Assembly (NCBI GenBank): GCA_039105265.1
Contig: JAPFFF010000036.1
Coordinates: forward strand, 806,001 to 870,000
Direction: 5' to 3'
Source: Tritrichomonas musculus
Lineage: Eukaryota > Parabasalia > Tritrichomonadida > Tritrichomonadidae
DNA length: 64,000 nt
The notes below the pieces were generated by a model. That model worked only from the letters and a program-made list of their open reading frames with translations, was not told where the DNA came from and searched no databases. This document shows, one piece after another, positions 1-9,262 of the stretch (position 1 is its first letter; every line of letters begins with the position of its first letter). A program made the position numbers and the translations under genes.

Positions 1-3000
1 TCGGTTCAGTATTAAAATCAAAAAACAAAGAAATTCATCCTATTCAAAATTCATTTATAAAGCATTCAGCTACACAATGTGGATATTGTGCACCCGGATT
101 TATCATGGCATCATATGCAGCCATTCTAAGCAATGAAAAAGTTCATGACGATGAAAATGAATTGAAAAAGTTCGATATTGAAGATTTACACCAATTTGAT
201 GGCAACCTCTGCAGATGTACTGGCTATAGATCAATAATTGACGCACTTCGAGAATTTTCAAAGGATCCTTCACCGAGCGACGACTCAATTTCAATTAATG
301 ACACAGGCGTCCAGACATATGATATAAAAACACGGATTCCAGTTGTTCCAGAGATTTTCAAAAATGAGCCAAAAGGCAACAATATATGCATCCATTACAA
401 AGGAATGACATTCATTATTCCTGAGACGATAGATGACCTTCTAACCGCCCAACTTGAATGCATTGAAAACAACCTCATCGATCGAACAAAGATCATTGTC
501 GGATCGACCGAAATTTCACCTGATTTAAAATTAAACAGAATCCTTTCACATGTCCAAGGTCAAACTTTCATTTCAACTTTGCATTTGCAAGAACTGTCGC
601 ACATTTCAATTGAAAACGATCAACTTGTGATAGGCGCAAATACACCAATTAACATGATATTGAAATTTGTCAAAGAAAACCATCACATCACAAGTGAACT
701 GAAAACCGTTGAAGAAAAACGGTTTTTTGATCAATTGAAAAATAGAATTGAGTCGTTCGCATCCAACCAAATTCGAAACGTTGCCAGCATCATCGGAAAC
801 ATTTCACACGGCGGCGCAGCGACCGATTTTTCGAACTTTTTGCTTGCAATGAAGGCCACCCTTGTCATCAGGGATTGTAAGACAAAGGAGACAACTGAAA
901 AAATAATGGAGAACTCGTTTTATGAAAGCTACAGAAAAGTGTCACTGAAGCCAAGTGAAGTTGTCGTTGAAATAAGAATAAAAATACCAAAGAAGAACGA
1001 ATTCTTCTCAACTTTCAAGCAAGGACATCGTCGTGACGATGATGTTTGCATTGTTTCTTCTTCAATTTATGCATCCATTGATGAATCAAGCAAAATAAAT
1101 GAAATGCGAATTGCATACAGTGGAATGAGTGCTTGTCCATGCCGAGCCACTCTTGTTGAAGACTTTTTGAAAGGCAAACAATTCACCATTGAAAATATTG
1201 AAAGTTCATTGAAATTGATTGATCAAATTTATCCATTGAATGAAAAATCACCAGGTGGTTTCCCTCAGTTTAGACTTCAAGTTGCCAAAAGCTTCATTAT
1301 TAGATTCTTCCACCAAACGCAGAGAGATAGAAACATGGAATATGACAAAAGTGCTGCTGAAATGATTGAAAGTCCGATCAAAAAAGCATTCAAAATTGAA
1401 GGATGTCATTGTAAGAAAGAAAAAGAAAACAAAAATGACAATGATGTTCTTGGATTGCCAATTAGACATCGTTCAAGTACTACTCACGTTACTGGTGAAT
1501 CTATTTTTGTTGATGATATGCCAAATACATTCAATACTTTACATGCAGCCTTTGTTTGCTCAACTATTCCACACGGAAAGATTTTGAGTATTGATTTTAC
1601 TGAAGCTTTAAAGTTGCCTGGAGTTGTTGACAAAGTTACAAAAGAAGATGTTAGAGGTAAGAATTATATTGGTGATCTTAATGTAAATGAACCTGTCTTT
1701 GCTGAAGATGTAGTCAATTATGCTGGCCAGCCCATTGCTCTTATTGTAGCCAAAACAGATGAAATCGCACGAAGAGCAGTCAAATTAGTTCGTGTTACAT
1801 ATGAAGAACTTCCAGCAATTCTATCTCCACAACAAGCCATTAAAGCGAACTCATTTTTCCCTTATGATCATCGAATTAAGCATGGCAATCCAGATCCTTA
1901 TTTTGCTGAGAATCAGAATGGAATTCATGTTCTTTCTGATGAAATCTCTATTAATGGCCAAAGTCATTTTTATCTTGAAACTAATTCAAGTTTGGCTATA
2001 CCATCAGATGATGATAATTTGGTTGTTTACGTATCAACACAAAATCCTTCTTTTATTCTTTATGATTTAGCAAGAGTGAACGGAATTCAATCAAATAAAA
2101 TCAACGTTATTGTACCTAGAGTTGGTGGAGGATTTGGTGGTAAAGAAACAAGAGCAAATGTTGTTTCAAATGCAGCTTCAGTTGCAGCATTGAAATTGAA
2201 TGTTCCTGTTAAAATAACACTCGATAGAAACACAGACATGATGATGCTTGGTCAAAGAAATCCATTGTATTCAACATACAAAGTTGCATTCAATGATGAT
2301 GGACTTATTAAAGCACTTCATATTGAATACTTCTTTGATGCCGGCTGGTCAGTTGATATGTCAGCGAGTGTTTGTGACAAAGCTCTTCATAATTGTAACT
2401 CTGGGTATTCAATACCTAACATATATGCTATTGGACGCCTTTGTAAAACTAACATGATTACTGGCACTGCATTCAGAGCATTTGGAACACCACAAGCTAA
2501 TATTGTAATTGAATCAGCTATTGAAAAAATGGCAAACTTTCTTCATAAAAATTCTGAAGAAATACGTTACTTAAATCTGTATCAATATAATGGAAGCAAA
2601 ACTGCTTATGGATTCACAATGGAAGGTTGCACTGTTAGAGAATGTTATGAAGCTCTTATTAGTGAAAATAAATTCAACTTGAAGAAGCAACGATCAGAAG
2701 CACTTGAATTTAACAAGAATAATAAATATAAGAAAATTGGCATTTCTGTTGTTCCATTGTGTTTCCCGAATGGCTTCGTATTTCCACAATTAAACCAAGG
2801 ATTTGCCACTGTCAGCATTTACAAGGACGGTTCAGTAAAAGTTTTCCACGGAGGAACAGAAATGGGCCAAGGACTGAACACGAAAATGGCACAAATTGCA
2901 GCCTCAATTTTGAATATACCTATTGAAAAAGTTGAAGTACGAACAAGTCATACCGACCATGTGCCAAATTCATCACCAACAGCTGCTTCTTCTGGTGCTG

Positions 3001-3785
3001 ACTTAAACGGAGGAGCAATCATTCAAGCCTGCGAAACTCTTAGAGATAGATTGAAGGAGCTCCGAGAAGTTGAAGGAAGAAGTTGGGAAGAAACATGTCA
3101 ATTGGCCTATCTCAATCAAATAGATCTTTCAGCACGAGGAAACTTCCACATGAAGGACGTTTGCTTTGATTGGGCCAAATACATGAAAGACTTGAATGAT
3201 GGTAAAAATATGGATGAACAAGAACCAATGAAAATCACTCGTTGCTTCAGTTACGGCTGTAGTGCATCGAAGGTTGAAATCGATTTACTAACAGGCGATC
3301 ACCAAGTTCTTAGACATGATGTAATAATCGATGCAGGCTCTTCTTTAAACCAGGCAATCGACATTGGCCAAATTGAAGGCGGACTTCTTCAAGGAATTGG
3401 ATACTTGACAATGGAAAATCCAATAATTGGTCGTAAACCTCTCAATTCTGACGTCACTCAAAAAGATGACACTTTTGATTTGAATGAATGGTTGCAGCCT
3501 GGAAAAATGTTAACTAACGGCCCGTCTTTCTATAAGATACCTTCAATCGGAGACGTCCCGCATTCTCTAAATATCAGCTTGTTGGAGAAAAAAGTGCAGC
3601 CTGCTGGAATTCTTGGCTCAAAGCCCTGCAACGAATCAACAGTCAATCTTGCTTTGCCTGTTCCATTTGCAATATTGGACGCAATAAAGGCTTCTAATGG
3701 TGATAATAATTATGAATTCCCTTCTTTACACTTTCCAATGTGCGCTCCAAGAATTAAACAGCTTGTTGATCAAAAGAAAATTTAA
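1..3785 (+). CDS. Xanthine dehydrogenase / aldehyde oxidase family molybdoenzyme, 5' end outside the window
   Basis: The reading frame is open from base 3 with no stop, so the gene enters from the left edge; the ATG at 105 is internal. The missing part should hold the first (plant-type) 2Fe-2S domain. The second 2Fe-2S domain is visible as CGYCAPG near 78 and CRCTGYR near 210. An FAD-binding domain follows (about 360-1300), then the large molybdopterin domain with GGGFGGKE near 2125, FRAFGTPQ near 2472 and GTEMGQGL near 2855. Two active-site glutamates of the family appear kept: HFYLE (codon 1977-1979) and the catalytic base (codon 3633-3635), although the usual GEPP around the latter reads NEST. 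The family hydroxylates purines or aldehydes using Mo-pterin, FeS and FAD in the cytosol. FAD rather than an NAD-binding variant, and xanthine rather than aldehyde as substrate, cannot be settled by eye. It ends in TAA. Confidence 0.93.
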   Translation, partial: GSVLKSKNKEIHPIQNSFIKHSATQCGYCAPGFIMASYAAILSNEKVHDDENELKKFDIEDLHQFDGNLCRCTGYRSIIDALREFSKDPSPSDDSISINDTGVQTYDIKTRIPVVPEIFKNEPKGNNICIHYKGMTFIIPETIDDLLTAQLECIENNLIDRTKIIVGSTEISPDLKLNRILSHVQGQTFISTLHLQELSHISIENDQLVIGANTPINMILKFVKENHHITSELKTVEEKRFFDQLKNRIESFASNQIRNVASIIGNISHGGAATDFSNFLLAMKATLVIRDCKTKETTEKIMENSFYESYRKVSLKPSEVVVEIRIKIPKKNEFFSTFKQGHRRDDDVCIVSSSIYASIDESSKINEMRIAYSGMSACPCRATLVEDFLKGKQFTIENIESSLKLIDQIYPLNEKSPGGFPQFRLQVAKSFIIRFFHQTQRDRNMEYDKSAAEMIESPIKKAFKIEGCHCKKEKENKNDNDVLGLPIRHRSSTTHVTGESIFVDDMPNTFNTLHAAFVCSTIPHGKILSIDFTEALKLPGVVDKVTKEDVRGKNYIGDLNVNEPVFAEDVVNYAGQPIALIVAKTDEIARRAVKLVRVTYEELPAILSPQQAIKANSFFPYDHRIKHGNPDPYFAENQNGIHVLSDEISINGQSHFYLETNSSLAIPSDDDNLVVYVSTQNPSFILYDLARVNGIQSNKINVIVPRVGGGFGGKETRANVVSNAASVAALKLNVPVKITLDRNTDMMMLGQRNPLYSTYKVAFNDDGLIKALHIEYFFDAGWSVDMSASVCDKALHNCNSGYSIPNIYAIGRLCKTNMITGTAFRAFGTPQANIVIESAIEKMANFLHKNSEEIRYLNLYQYNGSKTAYGFTMEGCTVRECYEALISENKFNLKKQRSEALEFNKNNKYKKIGISVVPLCFPNGFVFPQLNQGFATVSIYKDGSVKVFHGGTEMGQGLNTKMAQIAASILNIPIEKVEVRTSHTDHVPNSSPTAASSGADLNGGAIIQACETLRDRLKELREVEGRSWEETCQLAYLNQIDLSARGNFHMKDVCFDWAKYMKDLNDGKNMDEQEPMKITRCFSYGCSASKVEIDLLTGDHQVLRHDVIIDAGSSLNQAIDIGQIEGGLLQGIGYLTMENPIIGRKPLNSDVTQKDDTFDLNEWLQPGKMLTNGPSFYKIPSIGDVPHSLNISLLEKKVQPAGILGSKPCNESTVNLALPVPFAILDAIKASNGDNNYEFPSLHFPMCAPRIKQLVDQKKI

Positions 3786-4134
3786 TATTAAAATAAATTA
3801 AATATATTACAATCATTAATTTTTTTTTTTTTTTTTTTTTAGTATTATTTAAATTGATTTTTGTAAAGTTATTGCCTTATATTTACCTATAATGTTATTT
3901 AATATATGAAATTGAGCAATCTTGGTGATATTTAAACAATTATTGAACATTAAAACCATATATTTGGCAATTTAAAAAATAAATAATTGATATATTCCAA
4001 AAATTTAATTAGTAAATCATGAATTCATATTTTCTGCAAAGATATTTATGTTTTTTATTATTAAAACTTATTGAGCATAAAACGATTAAAATAAACTCAA
4101 AAAAATTAACGAAATATTTTGACGATTTACTAGA
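3786..4134. other. Intergenic, AT-rich
   Basis: This stretch lies between two genes in the same direction. It holds a T-run of about 20 bases at 3821-3840 just past the xanthine dehydrogenase stop, and otherwise AT-rich sequence. I see no further gene. Confidence 0.6.
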
Positions 4135-6624
4135 ATGATTATTCAAGAATATTTAGCCCATATGAAAGAAGTTTATAGAAAACTTCTCTATTTTATCGAA
4201 AATAATGACAATGGTGATAATGATTTTCAAGAATTAATTAAAATAATAAAAGATTACAAAATTCCAGAAAATCAATATTATTTCAAATCATTGCTTCATT
4301 TAATTATAAACATATCAAATAATCATCATCGTGGGCCCAACTTCTTTGATCCAATTTTCCAAATTTTGCGATATTTTCATTCCGAAATCACGCGATACTT
4401 TTCAAACACCGAGATTTTCATGATTTTTGAAAGCAACAAAAGACTTCTTTTATTTTTACTTGACGAAAAGCTGATGACGATGGATAAAGCTATTGCATAC
4501 AAATTAAAGAACAAAAAATATAGGAATGCCAAATATCCACAATATTTTTTTACAGAACTGCGAGCCTTCATTCAATCATTTAAAAAAGGGAAACCTGAGT
4601 GTCTTCCAGAACAAGAAAATCCAAGAAACCCCCAAAAAAAGCAAATTATCTTTCCCTGGGTTGATGAAATGACACAAAAGTTGCCTGAAAACTATGAAGA
4701 AAAACGAAGAATCGGCGAAAATGACGAATACATTTGCGAATTGATTCGGAATGATTCTGTTACAGATTTTATCAAATATATTAATCTGACAAATTTTCCA
4801 CTTAACGGACAAATAAAAATGTCGATTTATGAGACGAATCCATTTTTTCTCAAAAAGAAAAATTTATCGTTAATTAAATATGCCACTTTTTATGGTTCTG
4901 TACAAATTTTCAACTTTTTGAAGATGTCTTGTGTTGAACTAGACCAATCTTTGTGGACTTGTATGATTCACAGTCTGAATCCGCTCTTGTTTCATGCTTT
5001 TGAAGACAACAAAGATGCTTTTCAAAGTGAAAATGAAAATGAAGAAAAAAAGTATTTTTATTTAGTGAAAGAATCGATAAAATGTCATCATAATAGCTTT
5101 TGTGATTATATTTTAAACAATTGTTGGCCAAATCCAGATGCTTATGTTAGAAAAATTCAAGAAAAATGTCTTAAATATTACAATTTCGAGTTTGTACATG
5201 AAAAGCAAATTGACATTTCATTTTTCAATTTTTACGTTTTTTACGATTATATTTCTCTTGTGGAATATTTTCTTAAAAAAGGAAAAATCGACATTAATGA
5301 ATCATATGTTACCAAAGTGTTAGAAATAATATACTCTACACACTCAATTCAACATGAACTAAAGAAAACGCTGCTATATGTTGCCACTGAAAAAGGATAC
5401 ATCGAAATAGTAAAGCTATTATTGTCATCTCCAAACATCGATGTAAATCGATATTCTAAAGACTTCGCGATTGATCTTGAAAGTAATGAAGAGTGCATAA
5501 GTGCTACAGCACTTCATTGTGCTGTTAATTATGGTGAATTAGAAATAGCTAAGCTTTTATTATCCCATAATAAAATCGATACTAATAAACTTGATATGAA
5601 ACTGACATATGAAGATTCTCCATTGATGTCGGCTGTTAAGAATAATAATTTGGGAATGGTTAAACTTTTATTAGAAAGTGATAAAGTTGATCCATTCTTT
5701 GAAAGTGAGAATTCAGTGTTATATGCTGTTAATAATGAAAATGCTGAAATTGTAAAAGAATTAGTATCATGTAAAAAAATTAATGTAAATGCAACCGAAA
5801 TTTCACATAAATGGAATCTATTCAAGAAAAAGCTAATGACTGAAGAAACAGCATTATTTCTTGCAATTTTAAGGAATAATTTAGAAATCATTGATATTTT
5901 ATTGTCTTGCAAAAGATATAACGTTAACATGCCAATTAAACGATATGATTCTAAAAGATTACTACAAGAATTGTCAATTTTGGATTTAGCCATTGAAAAG
6001 AAAAATTTGGAAATTATTAAACGATTGATATCGTGTGAAAGAATCGATATTAACTTCTTGTCTAAAACATTTGATGAAAGACAAAGAGATAATCAAGAAG
6101 AAAAGACAACAGAATCACTTGAATGCGATAGAGCACCTTTAACTTATGCAATTGAAAGAAATAATATTAGAATTGTTAGTCTTTTCTTGGACTCTGAAAG
6201 ATGCGATGTAAATGCTTTAAGCGTAGAAATAATTAATAAAACTATAACGGTTCCATTCAAAGCAGAGGAGAGATTGAATGAAATAGAAAGTACACCATTG
6301 ACAACAGCTATTAAAGTCGGAAATGCTGAAATTGTTAGATTATTATTGCTACGCAATGATATTGATGTAAATTTCATAGTTAATATATATCATGATAAAA
6401 AAATCTTAACTGTAGAGCCAGGAACAATAAGGGAAACATATAAAAATAGCCATAGTGAAGAAAATTCAACGCCTTTGCATTTTGCTGTTAAAAATGGAAA
6501 TGTGAAAATGATTAGCTATTTACTGCAGCATAAAAACATTGATGTTGAAATAAGAGATGATACTGGGAAAAAAGCAATTGATTATGCAACAAATGATAAA
6601 ATTAAGGAATTGTTCAATCATTGA
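4135..6624 (+). CDS. Ankyrin-repeat protein with trichomonad DUF3447-like N-terminal head
   Basis: This 829-residue protein starts at a clear ATG and ends in TGA. Residues 1-340 form a helical head found on many trichomonad repeat proteins; its segments ENDEYICELIR and LIKYATFYGS match the head of the LRR gene at 9263-12021 almost residue for residue. From about residue 400 to the end there are roughly ten ankyrin repeats, seen as repeated TALHCAVNYGELEIAKLLL-like helices ending in IDVN. Many repeats carry 15-30 residue insertions between helices, which is usual in these proteins. No signal peptide or membrane segment is seen. Ankyrin domains bind other proteins; the partner here is unknown. 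It converges with the RCC1 gene downstream. Confidence 0.9.
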   Translation: MIIQEYLAHMKEVYRKLLYFIENNDNGDNDFQELIKIIKDYKIPENQYYFKSLLHLIINISNNHHRGPNFFDPIFQILRYFHSEITRYFSNTEIFMIFESNKRLLLFLLDEKLMTMDKAIAYKLKNKKYRNAKYPQYFFTELRAFIQSFKKGKPECLPEQENPRNPQKKQIIFPWVDEMTQKLPENYEEKRRIGENDEYICELIRNDSVTDFIKYINLTNFPLNGQIKMSIYETNPFFLKKKNLSLIKYATFYGSVQIFNFLKMSCVELDQSLWTCMIHSLNPLLFHAFEDNKDAFQSENENEEKKYFYLVKESIKCHHNSFCDYILNNCWPNPDAYVRKIQEKCLKYYNFEFVHEKQIDISFFNFYVFYDYISLVEYFLKKGKIDINESYVTKVLEIIYSTHSIQHELKKTLLYVATEKGYIEIVKLLLSSPNIDVNRYSKDFAIDLESNEECISATALHCAVNYGELEIAKLLLSHNKIDTNKLDMKLTYEDSPLMSAVKNNNLGMVKLLLESDKVDPFFESENSVLYAVNNENAEIVKELVSCKKINVNATEISHKWNLFKKKLMTEETALFLAILRNNLEIIDILLSCKRYNVNMPIKRYDSKRLLQELSILDLAIEKKNLEIIKRLISCERIDINFLSKTFDERQRDNQEEKTTESLECDRAPLTYAIERNNIRIVSLFLDSERCDVNALSVEIINKTITVPFKAEERLNEIESTPLTTAIKVGNAEIVRLLLLRNDIDVNFIVNIYHDKKILTVEPGTIRETYKNSHSEENSTPLHFAVKNGNVKMISYLLQHKNIDVEIRDDTGKKAIDYATNDKIKELFNH

Positions 6625-6909
6625 GTAATTTTTTTCGCTCTGAAAAAGTTAAAATAAAAAAAATAAAAACAAAACTTATCCACTTCTCTTTTCAATAAAA
6701 AAAGAATCTCTGATTTCTACTCATTTTGATTATATTATATATAAATTATTAAAGAAAAAATTAATGTTGATCATTATAAGAATTTCATTTCACCATATTT
6801 CACTTTAAAATTAAAAAATTTTGAAATTACAATCTCAAAATAAATATTTCATATTTTAATAAGATAAACATTCAATTTTTTAATAAAATTTTAATTCAAT
6901 TTTAATTGA

Positions 6910-8946
6910 TTAGTGTTTATAACGGACTGGCATGTTTGGTGTGTTTGGTGGCGGATCTCCACCGATGAAAACGGCACTCATATAGCTACCCGCAACACAA
7001 AAAGTGGCGCCGCAGGTGATCGTCGTCTCTGTTGGCGAATAAACGATTTCGTTGCTTGGGTCACCACTGAGGAGGAGTTCGCCATTAAAGTTCCATCCGC
7101 AGGCGAGGACTCTGCCTTCGCGCGTCTCGAAAAGCGAATGACAATATCCGGCGTAGGCTGCCCTGATTTTGTGGCCAGAAAGTGACGAAATCTCAGTGAA
7201 CGAGGGAACTTCACTTCTTCCTTCCTCAAAGCCGAGTCGGCCATCACTGTTTGATCCGCGCCCAAAGACCCGGCCTTCACTGCTGACTGCCAGGCAGTGA
7301 TAGCGCGAGCCAGACAGCCAGACGACTTTTTGGCCCGACAGTTCTGAAACCTCTGAAAATTTGAGTGCGCGGCTTCCTGATTCGACGGCTGACGCGAAGA
7401 CCCGCCCGCTCCAGCTCAGCGCAAAAACTGAATCTTCGAGGCAGGCAACCATCGTCGCCTTCTCGCCGCCGGGAAGAGAAACAGCATAGATGCGCGACGA
7501 TGGCGAATCTGTGACTGAGTAACGGTTGATGAAGATGACTTCACCGTCGGTGCAGATCGCAGCTGCATGTGTATAACCGCCGAAAAGTGACACTGGCTCG
7601 TGGCTGCCGATGTCAAGAAAAACTGGGGTGCCCCCGTTTATTTCACTATCGCAGTAAGCGAGCTTCCTCCCGCTGCCACAACTTTTTGTGAACATGTAGA
7701 GAGTGCCGTATTCAGTGCAGACAGCAGAAACCGGCGCGAGCGGCCGCCCGCTGCTGTCATTCACCGAAAATTCAGAAAACTGGCCGATGACTGCCTTCTC
7801 GAGCGAGCCGCTGAATTGGCCGTCGCTGTTGTCGCCAACTCCGATCAGAGAGCCAGAGCGAGTGACAGAAACCGAGTGGCCGTTGTAGGCTGAGTAGGAC
7901 AGGAGCGAAGACGGATCCAGCTGCAAATTCTGAGGAGGGCGGATGACTGCATCACCATCTTTGTTTTTTCTGGTCGGGTTTTCGCCAATCTGACGGTATT
8001 CATCATAACCGCCAACGACGATATTTTTAGCGTATCGTTGAGTGTGACGATAGAAACCGTTTCCTTCTCTTTTGCTTAGTTTGGATGATTTCCGCGGCGA
8101 CTCTTTCATGCTGAAGTAGAAGCACCTCTTGATTTTGTCCCAGAGAGGGGCCGTCATTTCATTTGGATCAACTTTTTCAATGAATTCTTTCAATTTGTCT
8201 TCACTCAAAAAGTCAAAATTGACCTCTTCATAGAAATAAATGTCACTCAAACCGTCATCCTTTAAAAAATGGCACTTTTCTTCTTCTTCTTTTTCTTCTT
8301 TGCTCGTGAATTTGTCAATCAGGTCAAGAAGCCAGTCTTCGCTTTCAATCGTCAGCTTGGAGTTCGTCAGAATTGAATATAAAACGGTCCTTGGAAGGCC
8401 AATTATTTGACCTTCGTCAATTGAATATAAATTTGAGGCAATGTCTTCAATAGTTTTACTCTGATACCACATTTCTGCTGAGCCTGATTTCGCTTCAAGA
8501 AATGAATCAAAATCGAGTTTGCCGTTGATTTTCTTCTCAAATTTATCTTTTTCTTCCTCTTCAAAAAGTTCGTCAAGTTTCGTGAACATTTCTTTGTTTT
8601 TTAGAAGAATTGAGATGATTTGCAGCTGAAAACATTGTCCTTCGTCCAGTTCAATCGAGTTACCTTTACTAATTGATTCAAAAAGAGAAAAGATTTCGTC
8701 GCTCATTTTAGATAAATAGTTTATTTGCAACTGATTGGTAGAATTTGTGTTAGAAAAATGAATAGAAGTAATTGTTGGATCTGATTGATGAATTTGGGAG
8801 ACATATGGAGAAATAAATTCAGCAAAAATATTTTTCATTTGGATCTCGTGCTCTCCAAAAATAAATTTAAAGTCATCTCCATAATTTTGATTTTGGACTA
8901 GATTTTTTAATCCTGCTGACGATAATAAGAACGATTTCTTATTCAT
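6910..8946 (-). CDS. BTB/BACK-like protein with a seven-bladed RCC1-type propeller
   Basis: I place the start at the ATG at 8946-8944; the frame opens 12 codons earlier but only with TTG. The 678-residue product has an N-terminal part with the feel of a degenerate BTB fold (about residues 15-130: GDDFKFIFGEHEIQMKNIFA, then SPYVSQI), a BACK-like helical part (about 140-270, with LPRTVLYSILTNS), a charged linker, then about seven RCC1-like blades (about 340-665) with recurring GxxHS..VxxxGxVxxxGxNxxGxLG signatures. BTB-RCC1 proteins can act as Cullin-3 adaptors or as GTPase regulators; which applies is unknown. The propeller half (about 6950-7960) is far richer in G and C than the N-terminal half, an abrupt change inside one frame. 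Confidence 0.82.
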   Translation of the reverse strand: MNKKSFLLSSAGLKNLVQNQNYGDDFKFIFGEHEIQMKNIFAEFISPYVSQIHQSDPTITSIHFSNTNSTNQLQINYLSKMSDEIFSLFESISKGNSIELDEGQCFQLQIISILLKNKEMFTKLDELFEEEEKDKFEKKINGKLDFDSFLEAKSGSAEMWYQSKTIEDIASNLYSIDEGQIIGLPRTVLYSILTNSKLTIESEDWLLDLIDKFTSKEEKEEEEKCHFLKDDGLSDIYFYEEVNFDFLSEDKLKEFIEKVDPNEMTAPLWDKIKRCFYFSMKESPRKSSKLSKREGNGFYRHTQRYAKNIVVGGYDEYRQIGENPTRKNKDGDAVIRPPQNLQLDPSSLLSYSAYNGHSVSVTRSGSLIGVGDNSDGQFSGSLEKAVIGQFSEFSVNDSSGRPLAPVSAVCTEYGTLYMFTKSCGSGRKLAYCDSEINGGTPVFLDIGSHEPVSLFGGYTHAAAICTDGEVIFINRYSVTDSPSSRIYAVSLPGGEKATMVACLEDSVFALSWSGRVFASAVESGSRALKFSEVSELSGQKVVWLSGSRYHCLAVSSEGRVFGRGSNSDGRLGFEEGRSEVPSFTEISSLSGHKIRAAYAGYCHSLFETREGRVLACGWNFNGELLLSGDPSNEIVYSPTETTITCGATFCVAGSYMSAVFIGGDPPPNTPNMPVRYKH

Positions 8947-9262
8947 AAATTTAAGGTATGATGAAAAAATTTTATCTTTCAATTATTTTTCAGAAAATGT
9001 AAATCTCACAAAATATGATCGACAAAGAGAAAATCATATTTTGTGAATAAGAAAAATTTTATATATTACTCCATTTATTTTAAAAAACGAGAATCAAATT
9101 AGCAGCTATTTCAAAAGCAGCTTTTTTTCTATTATCTTGATTTTGTTTCATTCAACAAACAATCATTGAATAAATGTTACAAATGAAATAATGAAACTTG
9201 ATCATCGACCCCTATTTTTTTGGACCATTTTACTTCATTTTTTTAGAAACGGAAATCATAAG
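8947..9262. other. Intergenic, AT-rich
   Basis: This spacer separates two minus-strand genes. It is AT-rich with short A and T runs; no RNA gene or repeat was recognised. Confidence 0.5.
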
